Below, in pieces: positions 10,878 to 19,900 of a stretch of DNA of 64,000 bases. The notes under the pieces are model-generated. The model was not told where the DNA came from. It did not search any database and saw only the letters and a program-made list of their open reading frames with translations. Positions within the stretch are counted from its first letter, which is position 1. Each line of letters opens with the position of its first letter. Location of the stretch: assembly GCF_052113205.1 (NCBI RefSeq), contig NZ_JBFRCU010000007.1:62001-126000 (forward strand). Reading direction: 5' to 3'. Origin of the DNA: Inquilinus sp052113205 (GTDB taxonomy: Bacteria > Pseudomonadota > Alphaproteobacteria > DSM-16000 > Inquilinaceae). A program made the position numbers and the translations under genes.

Positions 10878-13800
10878 TCAGAACGGCAGGATGGCTTTCA
10901 GCGAGCCGGCATTGCTGGAGGTGCGGTTGGAGAACTCGCCGTCATACTGGAAGCGGAAGTCGACACCGGCGGCGGTCAGGACCTGGACACCGGCGCCGAT
11001 GCGGGCCACCACATCATCGATCGGCAGCGAGGTGTCGAAGCTGCCGGTGCCGGACGGCGCGCCGGTGAAGCGGGCCTTCGCGGTCCAGTCATCGTCGGTC
11101 AGGATCGACACGCCGGCATAGGCGTAGGGCCGCAGCACGGTGTTGCCGGCGGCGACGCGTCCGCCGACCTCGAGCGTCGGCGAGAAGGCGAAGGTGAACT
11201 GGTCGCTGTCCTCGACCTTCAGGCCGAGATCGCCGCCGCCGCCTTCGCTGTAGCCCGGCATCCGCGAATAGATCGCGTCGAGATCGACATAGGGCTTCAG
11301 ATACATCTCGGAGACCGCGAAGGTCCGGGCCACCCGCAGCCGGGCCGAGCCGGCGAACACGTCGGGGTCGCTGGAGGCGGTGCCGGCGAAGCCGGGGACG
11401 GAAATCCGCCGGTTCAACTCGAAGCTGCCATAGCTGCCGCTGAGCGCGCCGGCGATCTGCCACGGCCCGATCTCGCGCTTCACCGTCAGGCCGACATAGC
11501 CGCTGCTGCCGTCGCCGTCGACCCGGCCGTCATAGCCGTCGAGCCAGCTCTGCTGATACGCACCGGACATGCCGACGAACCAGCCGGGCGCCACCTCGTG
11601 CTGGCCGCCGACCTGGTAGGTGATGCTGTCGTTGGAGAAGCCCGAGGTGCCGCTGTCGGCGGTCTGCTGGGTCGACCGGCCGGTGACCTGGGCCCAGGCG
11701 CAGTCGGTCTCGCTGGTCAGGGCGTCGGTGCCGCTGAACACCGGGCAGCTCATCAGCCCGCTGTTGAAGCGCGCCAGCCCGGCCTGCAGCTGCGCCGCCG
11801 GGGCCAGGGCGACGCCGGGCGACAGGTCCGCCAGCATGCCGGAATAGGCCTTGCGGCCCTGGTCCGCCGCGGTGCCGAGGGTAGCGAACAGCGTGCCGAA
11901 GCTGTCGGTGCCGCCGGCATCCCAGACGTCCTGCAGGCCGTGGGCGACCTTGGATTGGTTGCCCTCCAGCTTCATCGCATCCGCATCGAAATCGGCCGAG
12001 GCCACGGACAGGCGATAGTCGTGCCCCTGCGGCGTCAGGGCGAAGCGGTAGATCGGTGAGAATTCCGGCGTGATCGCTCCGGTGGCGGCGCCGTCGACGG
12101 TCAGCACGGTCAGCGCCCGGCCGGGCCGCAGGCTGGTGGCAGCCAAGTCCAGCATGCCGCCCAGCGCCGCGTCGCCGCGCACCAGCAGCCGGTCGGCGGC
12201 ACTGCGGTTGAAGTCGGTGTCGACCACCAGGGTGCCGGCCGCGCCTTGGGTGAAGTCGCCGGTGATCTCGGTGCCGTCGGTCTTGCCGGAATGACCGACC
12301 ACCAGCCGGCCCTGGTTCACCACGTCGGCCTGGTACAGCGACGCGTCGATCAGCGTGTCGCTGGAATAGTTGTTCACCGTGCCGGCATTGGCGCCATCGG
12401 TGTTGTTCAGCAGGATGTTGCCCGAGATTGTGCCGTAATTGTTCACCGTCAGCAGGCCGCCAGAGGAGGTGCTGGTGTCGCCGTCATAGCGGATGGCGGT
12501 GCCCGAGCCGGCCGACACGCTGCCACCGGCATTCACCGTCAGCAGGTTGTTCACACCAGCGGCAATCCAGACGCCGGAGCCACCCCCCGAACCGCCGGTG
12601 ACCGCGCCGTTGACGGTCACGGTAACGACGCCGTTGTTCTCCGGGCCCTGGCTCTGGGCGAAGATGCCGGTCGAGTTTGCGCCCGTGGTGGTGATCGACC
12701 CGCTTTGGGTCACGGCCACCGTTTCACCGTCACCGGCAGTCGTCGAGTCGGTGTTGCCGGCAAAGGCGCCGGACTGGTCGCCGCCGAAGCCGCCGCCGCC
12801 GCCGATCGACTGCGCCAGGATGCCGAAGGCATTGGCGCCGCTGGTGGCGATGTTGCCATCGACCGTGACCGCAACCGTGCCGCCGGTGCCACCACCGGTG
12901 CCGCCCGCCCCGTTGCGCCCGATCGGGTTCAGCGCGAACAGGCCCACCGACGCATCGCCGCCGATGCCGCCGCCGCCGCCGATCGACTGGGCCACGATCG
13001 CATGCGCCCCGGCGCCGCTGGTGGTGATGTGGCTGCTGGTGGTGATGTCCAGCGTCACTGTCCCGCCGCCGCCGCCGGCCCCACCCTGGCCGCCGAGCGC
13101 CAGGCCGTTCAGGTTGTTGGCCGCCCCGGCGCCGCCGATGCCGCCGCCGCCGCCGATCGACTGCGCCACGATGCCGTAAGACCGCGCGCCGGAGGTGGTC
13201 AGGCCCAGCCCGGTGGTCAGGGTGACGGCCTCGCCACTACCGGAGACGCCGCCCTTGCCGCCGACCACGACCGCGACCGCATGGCCGCCGACGTTCTTGG
13301 CTGCGGTGCTGTTGCCGGCGCCGCCGGTGCCGCCGCCGCCGCCGATCGACTGGGCCAGCATGCCGATGGAATCGTCGCCGCTGGTCTGGGCGTTCAGCCA
13401 GCTGCCGCGGCCATCGACGAGCGGATTGATCTGGACGGTGCCGCCATTGCCGCCGCCGCCACCGGTGCCGCCGCCGTCGCCGCCGACGGTCAGGTTGCCG
13501 GCCGCCTGGTCGGACCCATCGCCGCCCTGGCCGCCGCCGCCGCCGATCGACTGCAGCACCACCGCATTCGCGGCATAGCCCGTCGTGGTGATCTGGTTGT
13601 TGTGGCTGTCGTCGAAGATCGTGGCAACGCTGCCGCCGGTGGCGGCGGAGCCGCCCTTGCCGCCGACGCCGACCGTGATGTTGGCCTGGACCTTGCTTCC
13701 GGAGGCCGTCGACGACCCGCCGGCGCCGCCGCCGCCGCCGATCGACTGCGCCACGATGCCGTCGGCCCAGTCGCCCGCGGTGGCGATCCGCCCGGAATGG

Positions 13801-16800
13801 GTCAGCGAGACCGCGCCGCCATTGCCACCGCCGCCGCCCGTGCCGCCGACATCGACGGTCAGGGTGTAGGTGTTGCCTTCGTCGGACAGCCGGTCCTTGT
13901 TGTCCTTGAACTCGCCGATGCGGTCGAGGATCGGGTGGGACGAGGCGTCGGCGCCGATCGACCCGCCCAGGCCGCCGCCGCCGCCGATCGACTGCAGCAT
14001 CACGCCATCGGCATCGCCGCCCACCGTCGTGATCGCGCCGGCCGTGTTGGCGGTGACGGCGCCGCCATCACCCCCGCTGCCGCCGGTCCGGCCGACTCCG
14101 ACATCCAACCGCCCCTCATAGCCGCCCGCGCCGGCGGCCAGGAACAGCGTGCCGCCCTGTGAATTGCCGCCGCCGCCACCGATCGACTGGGCGACGATGC
14201 CGCGCGAGCCGGAGCCGAGGGTCTGGATCGTCTGGTTCTGGTACTGGGTCATGTTGACCGCGCCGCCGGTGCCGCCGCTGCCGCCCGTGCCTCCCAAGCC
14301 CACCGTGGCCTTGACGCTGGCCACGCCGCCCTGGGAATAGGCGTTGCTGGCGCCGATGCCGCCATTGCCGCCACCGCCGCCGATCGACTGCGCCAGCACC
14401 CCGTCGGCATAGTTGCCGTAGGTGACGATGGTCGAGGCCGGGGTCGGCTGGGTCGGCGGCAGCGCCAATGGTGGCGGGCTGCCGACCACGGCGCCGCCGG
14501 AATCGCCGAGCGTGACCGTGACCGTGCCGCCGGTGGAGCTGCTGTTGCTGGCGCTGCCGCCGAGGCTCATGCCGGCCGTCACCTCGACCGTGTCCTTGTC
14601 GCCGAGCGTGGTGGACAGCACCGAGGCGTCACCGCCATTGCCGCCGCCGCCGCCGACCGACTGCGCCACGATGGCATGCGAGCCGTCGCCCACCGTGGTG
14701 ACCGAGCTGCCGCCGGTCAGGGTCACGGTGGCCGCGCCACCGGCACCGCCGCTGCCACCGGTGCCGCCGACCGCGCCCTGGAAGTTGAAGGCGACGGGCA
14801 CGCCGGTGCCGGTCGGCGCCGCCACAACGAGATCGGCGGCGCTTGAGCTGCCGCCATTGCCGCCGCCGCCGCCGATCGACTGCGCCACGATGCCGAAGGC
14901 ATCGTCCGGCGCGTAGGTTTCGGGGTCGACATTGGCGCCCGGGACACCGGTGATGATCCGGGAGTTGTCGAGATTGACGGTGGCGGCCCCGCCGCCGGTG
15001 CCGCCGCTGCCACCGCTGCCGCCGACCACGAGGGACGCGTTGAAGCCCAGGGTGACGTTGTAGTAGGAGGCGTCGCCGCCATTGCCGCCGCCGCCGCCGA
15101 CCGACTGCGCCAGTACGCCGATGGCGTGGGCGCCGCCTGTGGTCAGCGTCAGGTTGTCCTGCTGCACGGTCACGTCCTTGCCGATCCCGCCGTCACCGCC
15201 CTTGCCGCCGATCTGCAGCGCCACGAAGGACAGGGCGCTGTAGTTCTGGACGCTGCCGCCATTGCCGCCACCGCCGCCGATCGACTGCGCCACCAGCCCG
15301 GCCGCGTAGTCGCCGGTGGTGGTGATGGTCGCCGCCTGGCCGGCCGGACCGGTCCGGTTGCCGTTGCCGTCGACGTCGTCGCAATTGGTGCCGGTGTTGT
15401 CGACGCAGACCGAGCCGCCGTCGCCGCCATTGGCGGCATTGCCGCCGATGCCGATCGACGCGATGGTCGAGACGGTCAGGACGTCGCCGCCATTGCCGCC
15501 GCCGCCGCCGACCGATTGCGCCAGCACGCCGAGACCGAAATCTCCCGTCGTTGCGATCCTGCCGAGATTGATCAGGTCGACCTCGCCGCCGTCGCCACCG
15601 GCCGACCCGGAGCCGCCGACTCCGGCGATGCCCTTGCTGTCGCCGCCGCTGCCGCCGCCGCCGCCGACCGACTGGGCGATCAGGCCGGCCGCGGCGTTGC
15701 CCGCGGTCGTGACCGTGCCGGTGTTGTTGACCAGAACCTTGCCGCCATCCGAATCGGTGGTGCCCGAGGCGTCGCCGCCGACGCTGACCAGGCCGGTGGC
15801 GGACCCGGCCGCGCCGCCGCCGCCGCCGACCGACTGGGCGATGATGCCGTGCGAGGAATAGCCGCCGGTGGTGATGCCGCCGCTGTTGCGGATGATCGCC
15901 TCCCCGGCCGTGCCGCCGCCGGCGCCGTCACCGCCCAGGGCGACGAATTCGCCGGTCGCGAGCCCGCCGGTGCCGCCGCTGCCCGCGATCGACTGCGACA
16001 GCACGCCATAGGCATGGTCGCCGGTGGTCGAGATCGTGCCGGCGTTGGTGACGGTCGCGGTGCCGCCATTGCCGCCATTGCCGCCATTGCCGCCCTGGCC
16101 GCCCAGCACGCTCTGGAAATCGCTGCCGGTGCCGCCGCCGCCGCCGACGGAATGCGCGACGATGCCGGCGGCATAGGTGCCGGTGGTGGTGATCACGGTA
16201 CCGGTCTCGGTCGTCACCGTCACATTGCCGGCATTGCCGCCGAAGCCGCCGCCGCCGCCGGTGCCGGCCAGGGCGGTGCTGTCGCTGCCGTCGCCACCCT
16301 GGCCGCCCAGGCTTTCCGCCAGGATGCCGTAGAGCGAGTTGCCCCGGGTGATCAGCGTGCCGCTGCCGGTCAGGTTCGCGGCCGCCGTGCCAGCCGTGCC
16401 GCCGCTGCCGCCATACTGGTCCTTGTCCGGCCCCGCGCCGCCGTTTCCGCCCCGGCTTTCCGCCGCCATGGCGGCGCCCACCCCGCTGCCGTTGGTGACA
16501 TCGACCAGGATCTGCCCGGTGTTGGCGACCGTCGCGCTGTTGCCGCCGCCGCCGTTGCCGCCATTGTCGCTGTTGTCGCTGGAGGCTATGCCGTCGCCGC
16601 CGGCGCTGAGGGCGCCGATGCCGAACAGCCTGCTGCCGCCATTGGCGTTCCAATAGACCTGGACCGACCCGTTGTTGGTGGCGCTGGCCGATCCGCCCGA
16701 TCCGGCATTGCCGTTGTAGTTCCCGCCGGCGCCGCCCATCGAATTCGCGACAATGGCGCCGCCGGTCGCCGCCCCCTGCATGCGACTGGAGCTGCTGCCC

Positions 16801-17552
16801 AGCAGGATGGTGCCGGTGTTGGTGACCGTCACGGTGCCCCCGGCGCCGCCCGTGCCGCCCTTCTGGTCGTCGATGGCGGCACTGTTCTGTTCGCCGCCCT
16901 GGCCGCCGGCACTTTCGCCATAGATGGCGTAGAACTCGCCGTCGCTGGTCCCCGTCACGCTCACCTGCGCGCTGTTGGTAAGCGTGACCGTGCCGCCGGC
17001 ACCGCCGGTGCCGCCGTCGGAGTTGTTGTTCTTGTTGTCCTGGTCGCCCGAGCCGCCGGCCGACGCCGCTTCGATGAGGAAGATCAGGGGAAAGCCGGTG
17101 TTCGTCAGATTCGCCGTGACGGCGCCGTTGTTGGTGAAGGTCAGGGCGCCGCCATTGCCGCCGCCGCCTTCGTCCTTGCCGATGCCGCCTTCCGTGATCG
17201 CAGTAATGCCGGCGAAGACGAAGTAGGGCGTCGATTCCGTGCTGAGATCGAAGGTTCCGCTGTTGGTGACGCTGAGGTTGTCCGAGGCGCCGCCGCTCTT
17301 GACGTCATCGTCGCCGGCGGCGCCGCTGATGATCGCGTATTCGCGCGTGGTGTAGGTGCCGGAAATGTTGCAGGTGACCGGATCGCTGCCGGAGCAGCCG
17401 ATCTCGCCCGCATGCCCCGGCACGGCGGCCAGCAGGCCAGCGGCGGAGACGGAGGAGAGCAGGGCGAGCCGGGGCCAGAGGCCGGGACCCCGGGGAACCG
17501 CAACGGCCGGTCCGGCCGCGGCCGACCGAGCGACGCCCAACTTCGTCCGCAT
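10878..17552 (-). CDS. Giant glycine-rich autotransporter outer-membrane protein
   Basis: This is a 2224-residue type Va autotransporter. A long signal peptide (to about residue 49, ending PGHAGE) is followed by a passenger of about 1900 residues made of Gly/Asn/Thr-rich beta-helix-like repeats. About 20 units contain a core like AQSIGGGGGNGG. Only a few Cys are present, mostly near the N-terminus and in the linker before the barrel. The last ~270 residues form the beta-barrel translocator (from about VTGRSTQQ), ending in aromatic Phe (ILPF), as outer-membrane barrels do. The ATG at 17552 has GAGGGGGAT upstream. It is divergent from the LytS/LytTR pair. The likely role is a surface adhesin or biofilm protein; the ligand is unknown. 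Confidence 0.93.
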   Translation of the reverse strand: MRTKLGVARSAAAGPAVAVPRGPGLWPRLALLSSVSAAGLLAAVPGHAGEIGCSGSDPVTCNISGTYTTREYAIISGAAGDDDVKSGGASDNLSVTNSGTFDLSTESTPYFVFAGITAITEGGIGKDEGGGGNGGALTFTNNGAVTANLTNTGFPLIFLIEAASAGGSGDQDNKNNNSDGGTGGAGGTVTLTNSAQVSVTGTSDGEFYAIYGESAGGQGGEQNSAAIDDQKGGTGGAGGTVTVTNTGTILLGSSSSRMQGAATGGAIVANSMGGAGGNYNGNAGSGGSASATNNGSVQVYWNANGGSRLFGIGALSAGGDGIASSDNSDNGGNGGGGNSATVANTGQILVDVTNGSGVGAAMAAESRGGNGGAGPDKDQYGGSGGTAGTAAANLTGSGTLITRGNSLYGILAESLGGQGGDGSDSTALAGTGGGGGFGGNAGNVTVTTETGTVITTTGTYAAGIVAHSVGGGGGTGSDFQSVLGGQGGNGGNGGNGGTATVTNAGTISTTGDHAYGVLSQSIAGSGGTGGLATGEFVALGGDGAGGGTAGEAIIRNSGGITTGGYSSHGIIAQSVGGGGGAAGSATGLVSVGGDASGTTDSDGGKVLVNNTGTVTTAGNAAAGLIAQSVGGGGGSGGDSKGIAGVGGSGSAGGDGGEVDLINLGRIATTGDFGLGVLAQSVGGGGGNGGDVLTVSTIASIGIGGNAANGGDGGSVCVDNTGTNCDDVDGNGNRTGPAGQAATITTTGDYAAGLVAQSIGGGGGNGGSVQNYSALSFVALQIGGKGGDGGIGKDVTVQQDNLTLTTGGAHAIGVLAQSVGGGGGNGGDASYYNVTLGFNASLVVGGSGGSGGTGGGAATVNLDNSRIITGVPGANVDPETYAPDDAFGIVAQSIGGGGGNGGSSSAADLVVAAPTGTGVPVAFNFQGAVGGTGGSGGAGGAATVTLTGGSSVTTVGDGSHAIVAQSVGGGGGNGGDASVLSTTLGDKDTVEVTAGMSLGGSASNSSSTGGTVTVTLGDSGGAVVGSPPPLALPPTQPTPASTIVTYGNYADGVLAQSIGGGGGNGGIGASNAYSQGGVASVKATVGLGGTGGSGGTGGAVNMTQYQNQTIQTLGSGSRGIVAQSIGGGGGNSQGGTLFLAAGAGGYEGRLDVGVGRTGGSGGDGGAVTANTAGAITTVGGDADGVMLQSIGGGGGLGGSIGADASSHPILDRIGEFKDNKDRLSDEGNTYTLTVDVGGTGGGGGNGGAVSLTHSGRIATAGDWADGIVAQSIGGGGGAGGSSTASGSKVQANITVGVGGKGGSAATGGSVATIFDDSHNNQITTTGYAANAVVLQSIGGGGGQGGDGSDQAAGNLTVGGDGGGTGGGGGNGGTVQINPLVDGRGSWLNAQTSGDDSIGMLAQSIGGGGGTGGAGNSTAAKNVGGHAVAVVVGGKGGVSGSGEAVTLTTGLGLTTSGARSYGIVAQSIGGGGGIGGAGAANNLNGLALGGQGGAGGGGGTVTLDITTSSHITTSGAGAHAIVAQSIGGGGGIGGDASVGLFALNPIGRNGAGGTGGGTGGTVAVTVDGNIATSGANAFGILAQSIGGGGGFGGDQSGAFAGNTDSTTAGDGETVAVTQSGSITTTGANSTGIFAQSQGPENNGVVTVTVNGAVTGGSGGGSGVWIAAGVNNLLTVNAGGSVSAGSGTAIRYDGDTSTSSGGLLTVNNYGTISGNILLNNTDGANAGTVNNYSSDTLIDASLYQADVVNQGRLVVGHSGKTDGTEITGDFTQGAAGTLVVDTDFNRSAADRLLVRGDAALGGMLDLAATSLRPGRALTVLTVDGAATGAITPEFSPIYRFALTPQGHDYRLSVASADFDADAMKLEGNQSKVAHGLQDVWDAGGTDSFGTLFATLGTAADQGRKAYSGMLADLSPGVALAPAAQLQAGLARFNSGLMSCPVFSGTDALTSETDCAWAQVTGRSTQQTADSGTSGFSNDSITYQVGGQHEVAPGWFVGMSGAYQQSWLDGYDGRVDGDGSSGYVGLTVKREIGPWQIAGALSGSYGSFELNRRISVPGFAGTASSDPDVFAGSARLRVARTFAVSEMYLKPYVDLDAIYSRMPGYSEGGGGDLGLKVEDSDQFTFAFSPTLEVGGRVAAGNTVLRPYAYAGVSILTDDDWTAKARFTGAPSGTGSFDTSLPIDDVVARIGAGVQVLTAAGVDFRFQYDGEFSNRTSSNAGSLKAILPF
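12770..16330 (-). repeat. Intragenic glycine-rich passenger repeats of the autotransporter
   Basis: About 20 degenerate units each carry a G(I/V)(V/L)AQS(I/V)GGGGG core with 40-110 residues between cores. On the plus strand they appear as recurring GCCGCCGCCGCCGATCGACTG. Spacing is uneven and the intervening sequence varies, so this is a coding repeat, not a CRISPR or satellite array. Such tracts are prone to recombination and copy-number change. Confidence 0.85.
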
Positions 17553-17722
17553 GCTCTATCCCCCTCGTTCGACCGGAGATGCCAGGCCGCCCTCAGCAGG
17601 CGCCGGTCTCTCCTGACGCAGAATGGCGTCTTCGCCGTTGCATTTACGATAATATTCTTGCTCTACTGCCGCATTCTTCAATCGATGAATCGACCCTGCC
17701 GGTCGATGAAACGCTCCCAGCG

Positions 17723-18844
17723 ATGGATTGGTCAACCGGGGCTTCCCGAGGCGAGAGGCGGCGCAGGCCGGGCGTGTTCGCGGCCTTTGCCGATCGCGGG
17801 CCAGCCCCCGGCACGGCAGGTTCGTTCTGGCGGGCCCACGCGGCCGGCTGGATCTTCATCGCCCTGTTCGGCCTGGTCTCGCGTCTGGCCACCTTCAACG
17901 ATCTCGCCCTGGCCCTGACGATCACGCTGATCGTCGACCCGATCGGCTTCGGGCTGACGGCGCTGGCGCACAAGACCGTCCTGGCCCGCCCCCGGTTCCG
18001 GCCGGCCGTGATCGTCGGGCTGGTGGTGCTGTGCTCGATCCTCGGCGGCCTGCTGCTGATGGGCATCGTCAATGTCGTCAAGGACCTGCTGTTCGCGGGG
18101 CTGGACCGCGGCAGCATGGCCCGCGCCGACGCGATCCCGGCCGTGTACTACACCGCCGTCTTCCTCGGCTGGTCGCTGGCTTATTTCTGGATCCGGGCGG
18201 ATGTCGAGGCCCGGTCGGAGCGGGCGCGCCGCAGCGAGGCGCAGGCTGCGGCGACGCGGGCGGAGCTGCAGCGGCTGCGGCTGCAGCTGGACCCGCATTT
18301 CCTGTTCAACGCGCTGAACACCGTGGCGGTCGAGATCCCCGACAATCCGGAGGCGGCGCTGGAAATGACCCACCGCATCGCCGCCTATCTGCGCTATTCG
18401 CTGGACCCGCAGACCCGGCCGGTGTGCCCGCTGAGCGAGGAGATCGAGGCCGTGCGCGCCTATGTCCGCATCCAGGAGCTTCGCTTCGAGGACCGCCTGC
18501 GCTGCACGGTCGAGCTGGACCCGCGGGCCAGCGCAGTCCCGGTGCCGCATCTGATTGTGCAGGGGCTGGTCGAGAACGCGGTGAAGCACGGGCTGCGCAC
18601 CTCCGCCGGCCCGCTCGAGATCCGGGTCGCCGCCCGCCGCCTGGACGACGACGCGGTGGCGATCGAGGTCACCAACCCGGGCCGGCTGGCACCGCGGACG
18701 GACGACCGGCCGGCGGTCGGGCTGGCCAACACCCGCCGCCGGCTGGAGCTGCATTATCCGGCGCGGCACGAGCTGATAGTGGCTCAGGAGGGAGAGACGG
18801 TGGTGGCGCGACTGGTGCTGAAAGGGACGGCATGCTTCGCGTGA
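17723..18844 (+). CDS. LytS-type sensor histidine kinase (His_kinase family)
   Basis: This is a membrane sensor kinase of about 373 residues. Four hydrophobic segments lie between about residues 35 and 160 (GWIFIALFGLVSRL, LTITLIVDPIGFGL, VIVGLVVLCSILGG, YYTAVFLGWSLAYFW). A short coiled coil leads to the phosphoacceptor LDPHFLFNALNT and an ATPase domain with GLVENAVKHGL and VGLANTRRRL. No strong ribosome-binding site is seen before the ATG at 17723; upstream in-frame starts back to 17579 cannot be excluded. The end overlaps the LytTR regulator start by 13 bp. The pair is divergent from the autotransporter gene. Confidence 0.87.
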   Translation: MDWSTGASRGERRRRPGVFAAFADRGPAPGTAGSFWRAHAAGWIFIALFGLVSRLATFNDLALALTITLIVDPIGFGLTALAHKTVLARPRFRPAVIVGLVVLCSILGGLLLMGIVNVVKDLLFAGLDRGSMARADAIPAVYYTAVFLGWSLAYFWIRADVEARSERARRSEAQAAATRAELQRLRLQLDPHFLFNALNTVAVEIPDNPEAALEMTHRIAAYLRYSLDPQTRPVCPLSEEIEAVRAYVRIQELRFEDRLRCTVELDPRASAVPVPHLIVQGLVENAVKHGLRTSAGPLEIRVAARRLDDDAVAIEVTNPGRLAPRTDDRPAVGLANTRRRLELHYPARHELIVAQEGETVVARLVLKGTACFA

Positions 18845-19617
18845 TGCTGGTCGATGACGAACCGCCGGCCCGGCGGGGGTTCCGGCGCCTGCTGCAGGCG
18901 CATCCCGATGTCGAGGTCGTGGCCGAGGCGGGGACCGTTGCCGAGGCGCGGGAGCAGGCGGGCCGGCTGCGGCCCGACGCGATCTTCCTGGATGTCGAGC
19001 TGACCGACGGCCGCGGCTTCGACCTGCTGGGCCAGCTGTCGCCGCTGCCGGCGATCGTGTTCGTCACCGCGCACGACCTCTATGCGGTCAAGGCCTTCGA
19101 CGTCTCGGCGCTCGACTTCCTGCTCAAGCCGGTCGACCCGCAGCGGCTGGCGGTGACGATCGACCGGCTGCGTCGGCATCGCCTGGACGCGGCCCGGGCC
19201 GGGGCGCCGGGCCGCGAGCGGCAGGACGATGCCGAGCTGGACAGCGATCCGCAGCCGGGCGGGGCCCAGCCACGCATCCATCTGCGGATCGACGGCAAAT
19301 CGGTGATCGCACCCCTGGGCACGGTGGCGATGCTGGCGGCGGAGGCGGATTTCACCCGCGTCTTCCTGAGGGGTGCGCGGGACTATCTGGTGTGCCGGCT
19401 GCTGCGCCATTTCGAGGCCCAGCTGCCGACGCCGCCCTTCGTCCGCATCAGCCGGTCGCTGATCGTCAACCTCGACCAGCTCGAGCGGGTCGACTGGCAG
19501 GATGCCGGGCGCTGCAGCGTGTCGCTGGGCGGCGGCATCGGCCCGATCGCCCTCGGCCGGATCGCCGCCCGGCGGTTGCGTCAGTGCCTGGAGGGCGAGC
19601 CCATGGTTCGGGCCTGA
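18832..19617 (+). CDS. LytTR-family response regulator
   Basis: This is a 261-residue regulator. The receiver domain (residues 1-120) has acidic pocket VDDEPP, phosphoacceptor Asp in AIFLDVELTDG, and the switch residues FVTAHDLYAVKAF and LLKPVD. The LytTR DNA-binding domain (about 150-255) contains EADFTRVFLRGARDYLV and FVRISRSLIVNLDQL. The ATG at 18832 lies inside the last codons of the sensor gene. LytTR proteins typically control surface proteins, exopolysaccharide or bacteriocins, so the divergent autotransporter is the nearest candidate target; this is inference from position. Confidence 0.92.
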   Translation: MLRVMLVDDEPPARRGFRRLLQAHPDVEVVAEAGTVAEAREQAGRLRPDAIFLDVELTDGRGFDLLGQLSPLPAIVFVTAHDLYAVKAFDVSALDFLLKPVDPQRLAVTIDRLRRHRLDAARAGAPGRERQDDAELDSDPQPGGAQPRIHLRIDGKSVIAPLGTVAMLAAEADFTRVFLRGARDYLVCRLLRHFEAQLPTPPFVRISRSLIVNLDQLERVDWQDAGRCSVSLGGGIGPIALGRIAARRLRQCLEGEPMVRA

Positions 19618-19695
19618 GGTGGGATGAGTTGAGGTCGGGGCAGGAGTGCATTCCGGCAGGGCGGGGGCTGACAGGATGTCGAGCGTCTTCGCGCA

Positions 19696-19829
19696 TTGCC
19701 TCTCCCGCCTGGCGGGAGAGGTCGGGCTCGCGCAGCGAGACCGGGTGAGGGCCGGCCCGGGCCTCGACAAAGAGCCCTCACCCGGAGCCGCTTCGCGTCT
19801 CCGACCTCTCCCGCAAGCGGGAGAGGCAA
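19696..19829. repeat. 134-bp dispersed palindromic repeat, copy 1
   Basis: The ends are TTGCCTCTCCCGC and its complement GCGGGAGAGGCAA. Inside, each end forms its own small hairpin (CTCTCCCGCCTGGCGGGAGAG type), and a centre near CTCGACAAAGAG is flanked by GGGTGAGGG / CCCTCACCC. The same unit recurs at 34014, 36702 and 51782, with a decayed copy at 45759. It sits between the convergent LytTR and osmoprotectant-binding genes. Confidence 0.9.
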
Positions 19830-19900
19830 CAACTCACGGCCTCAATCGAGAAGGCCCTGATTTGGTCTAAACTCATCCCGCTTTCAGGCCCGATCCCGCC

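Noticed and set aside
12770..16330. Regularly recurring GCCGCCGCCGCCGATCGACTG, looking like a repeat array or CRISPR
   Set aside because: Spacing is irregular (about 120-330 bp), the stretches between are coding, and the recurrence is explained by the QSIGGGGG protein repeat.
12246..17918. Very long plus-strand open frames (up to about 930 codons) across the autotransporter region
   Set aside because: They are antisense shadows: Ala/Pro/Asp-rich low-complexity translation of the GCC repeats, no ribosome-binding sites, and the minus strand encodes a complete protein with signal peptide and barrel.
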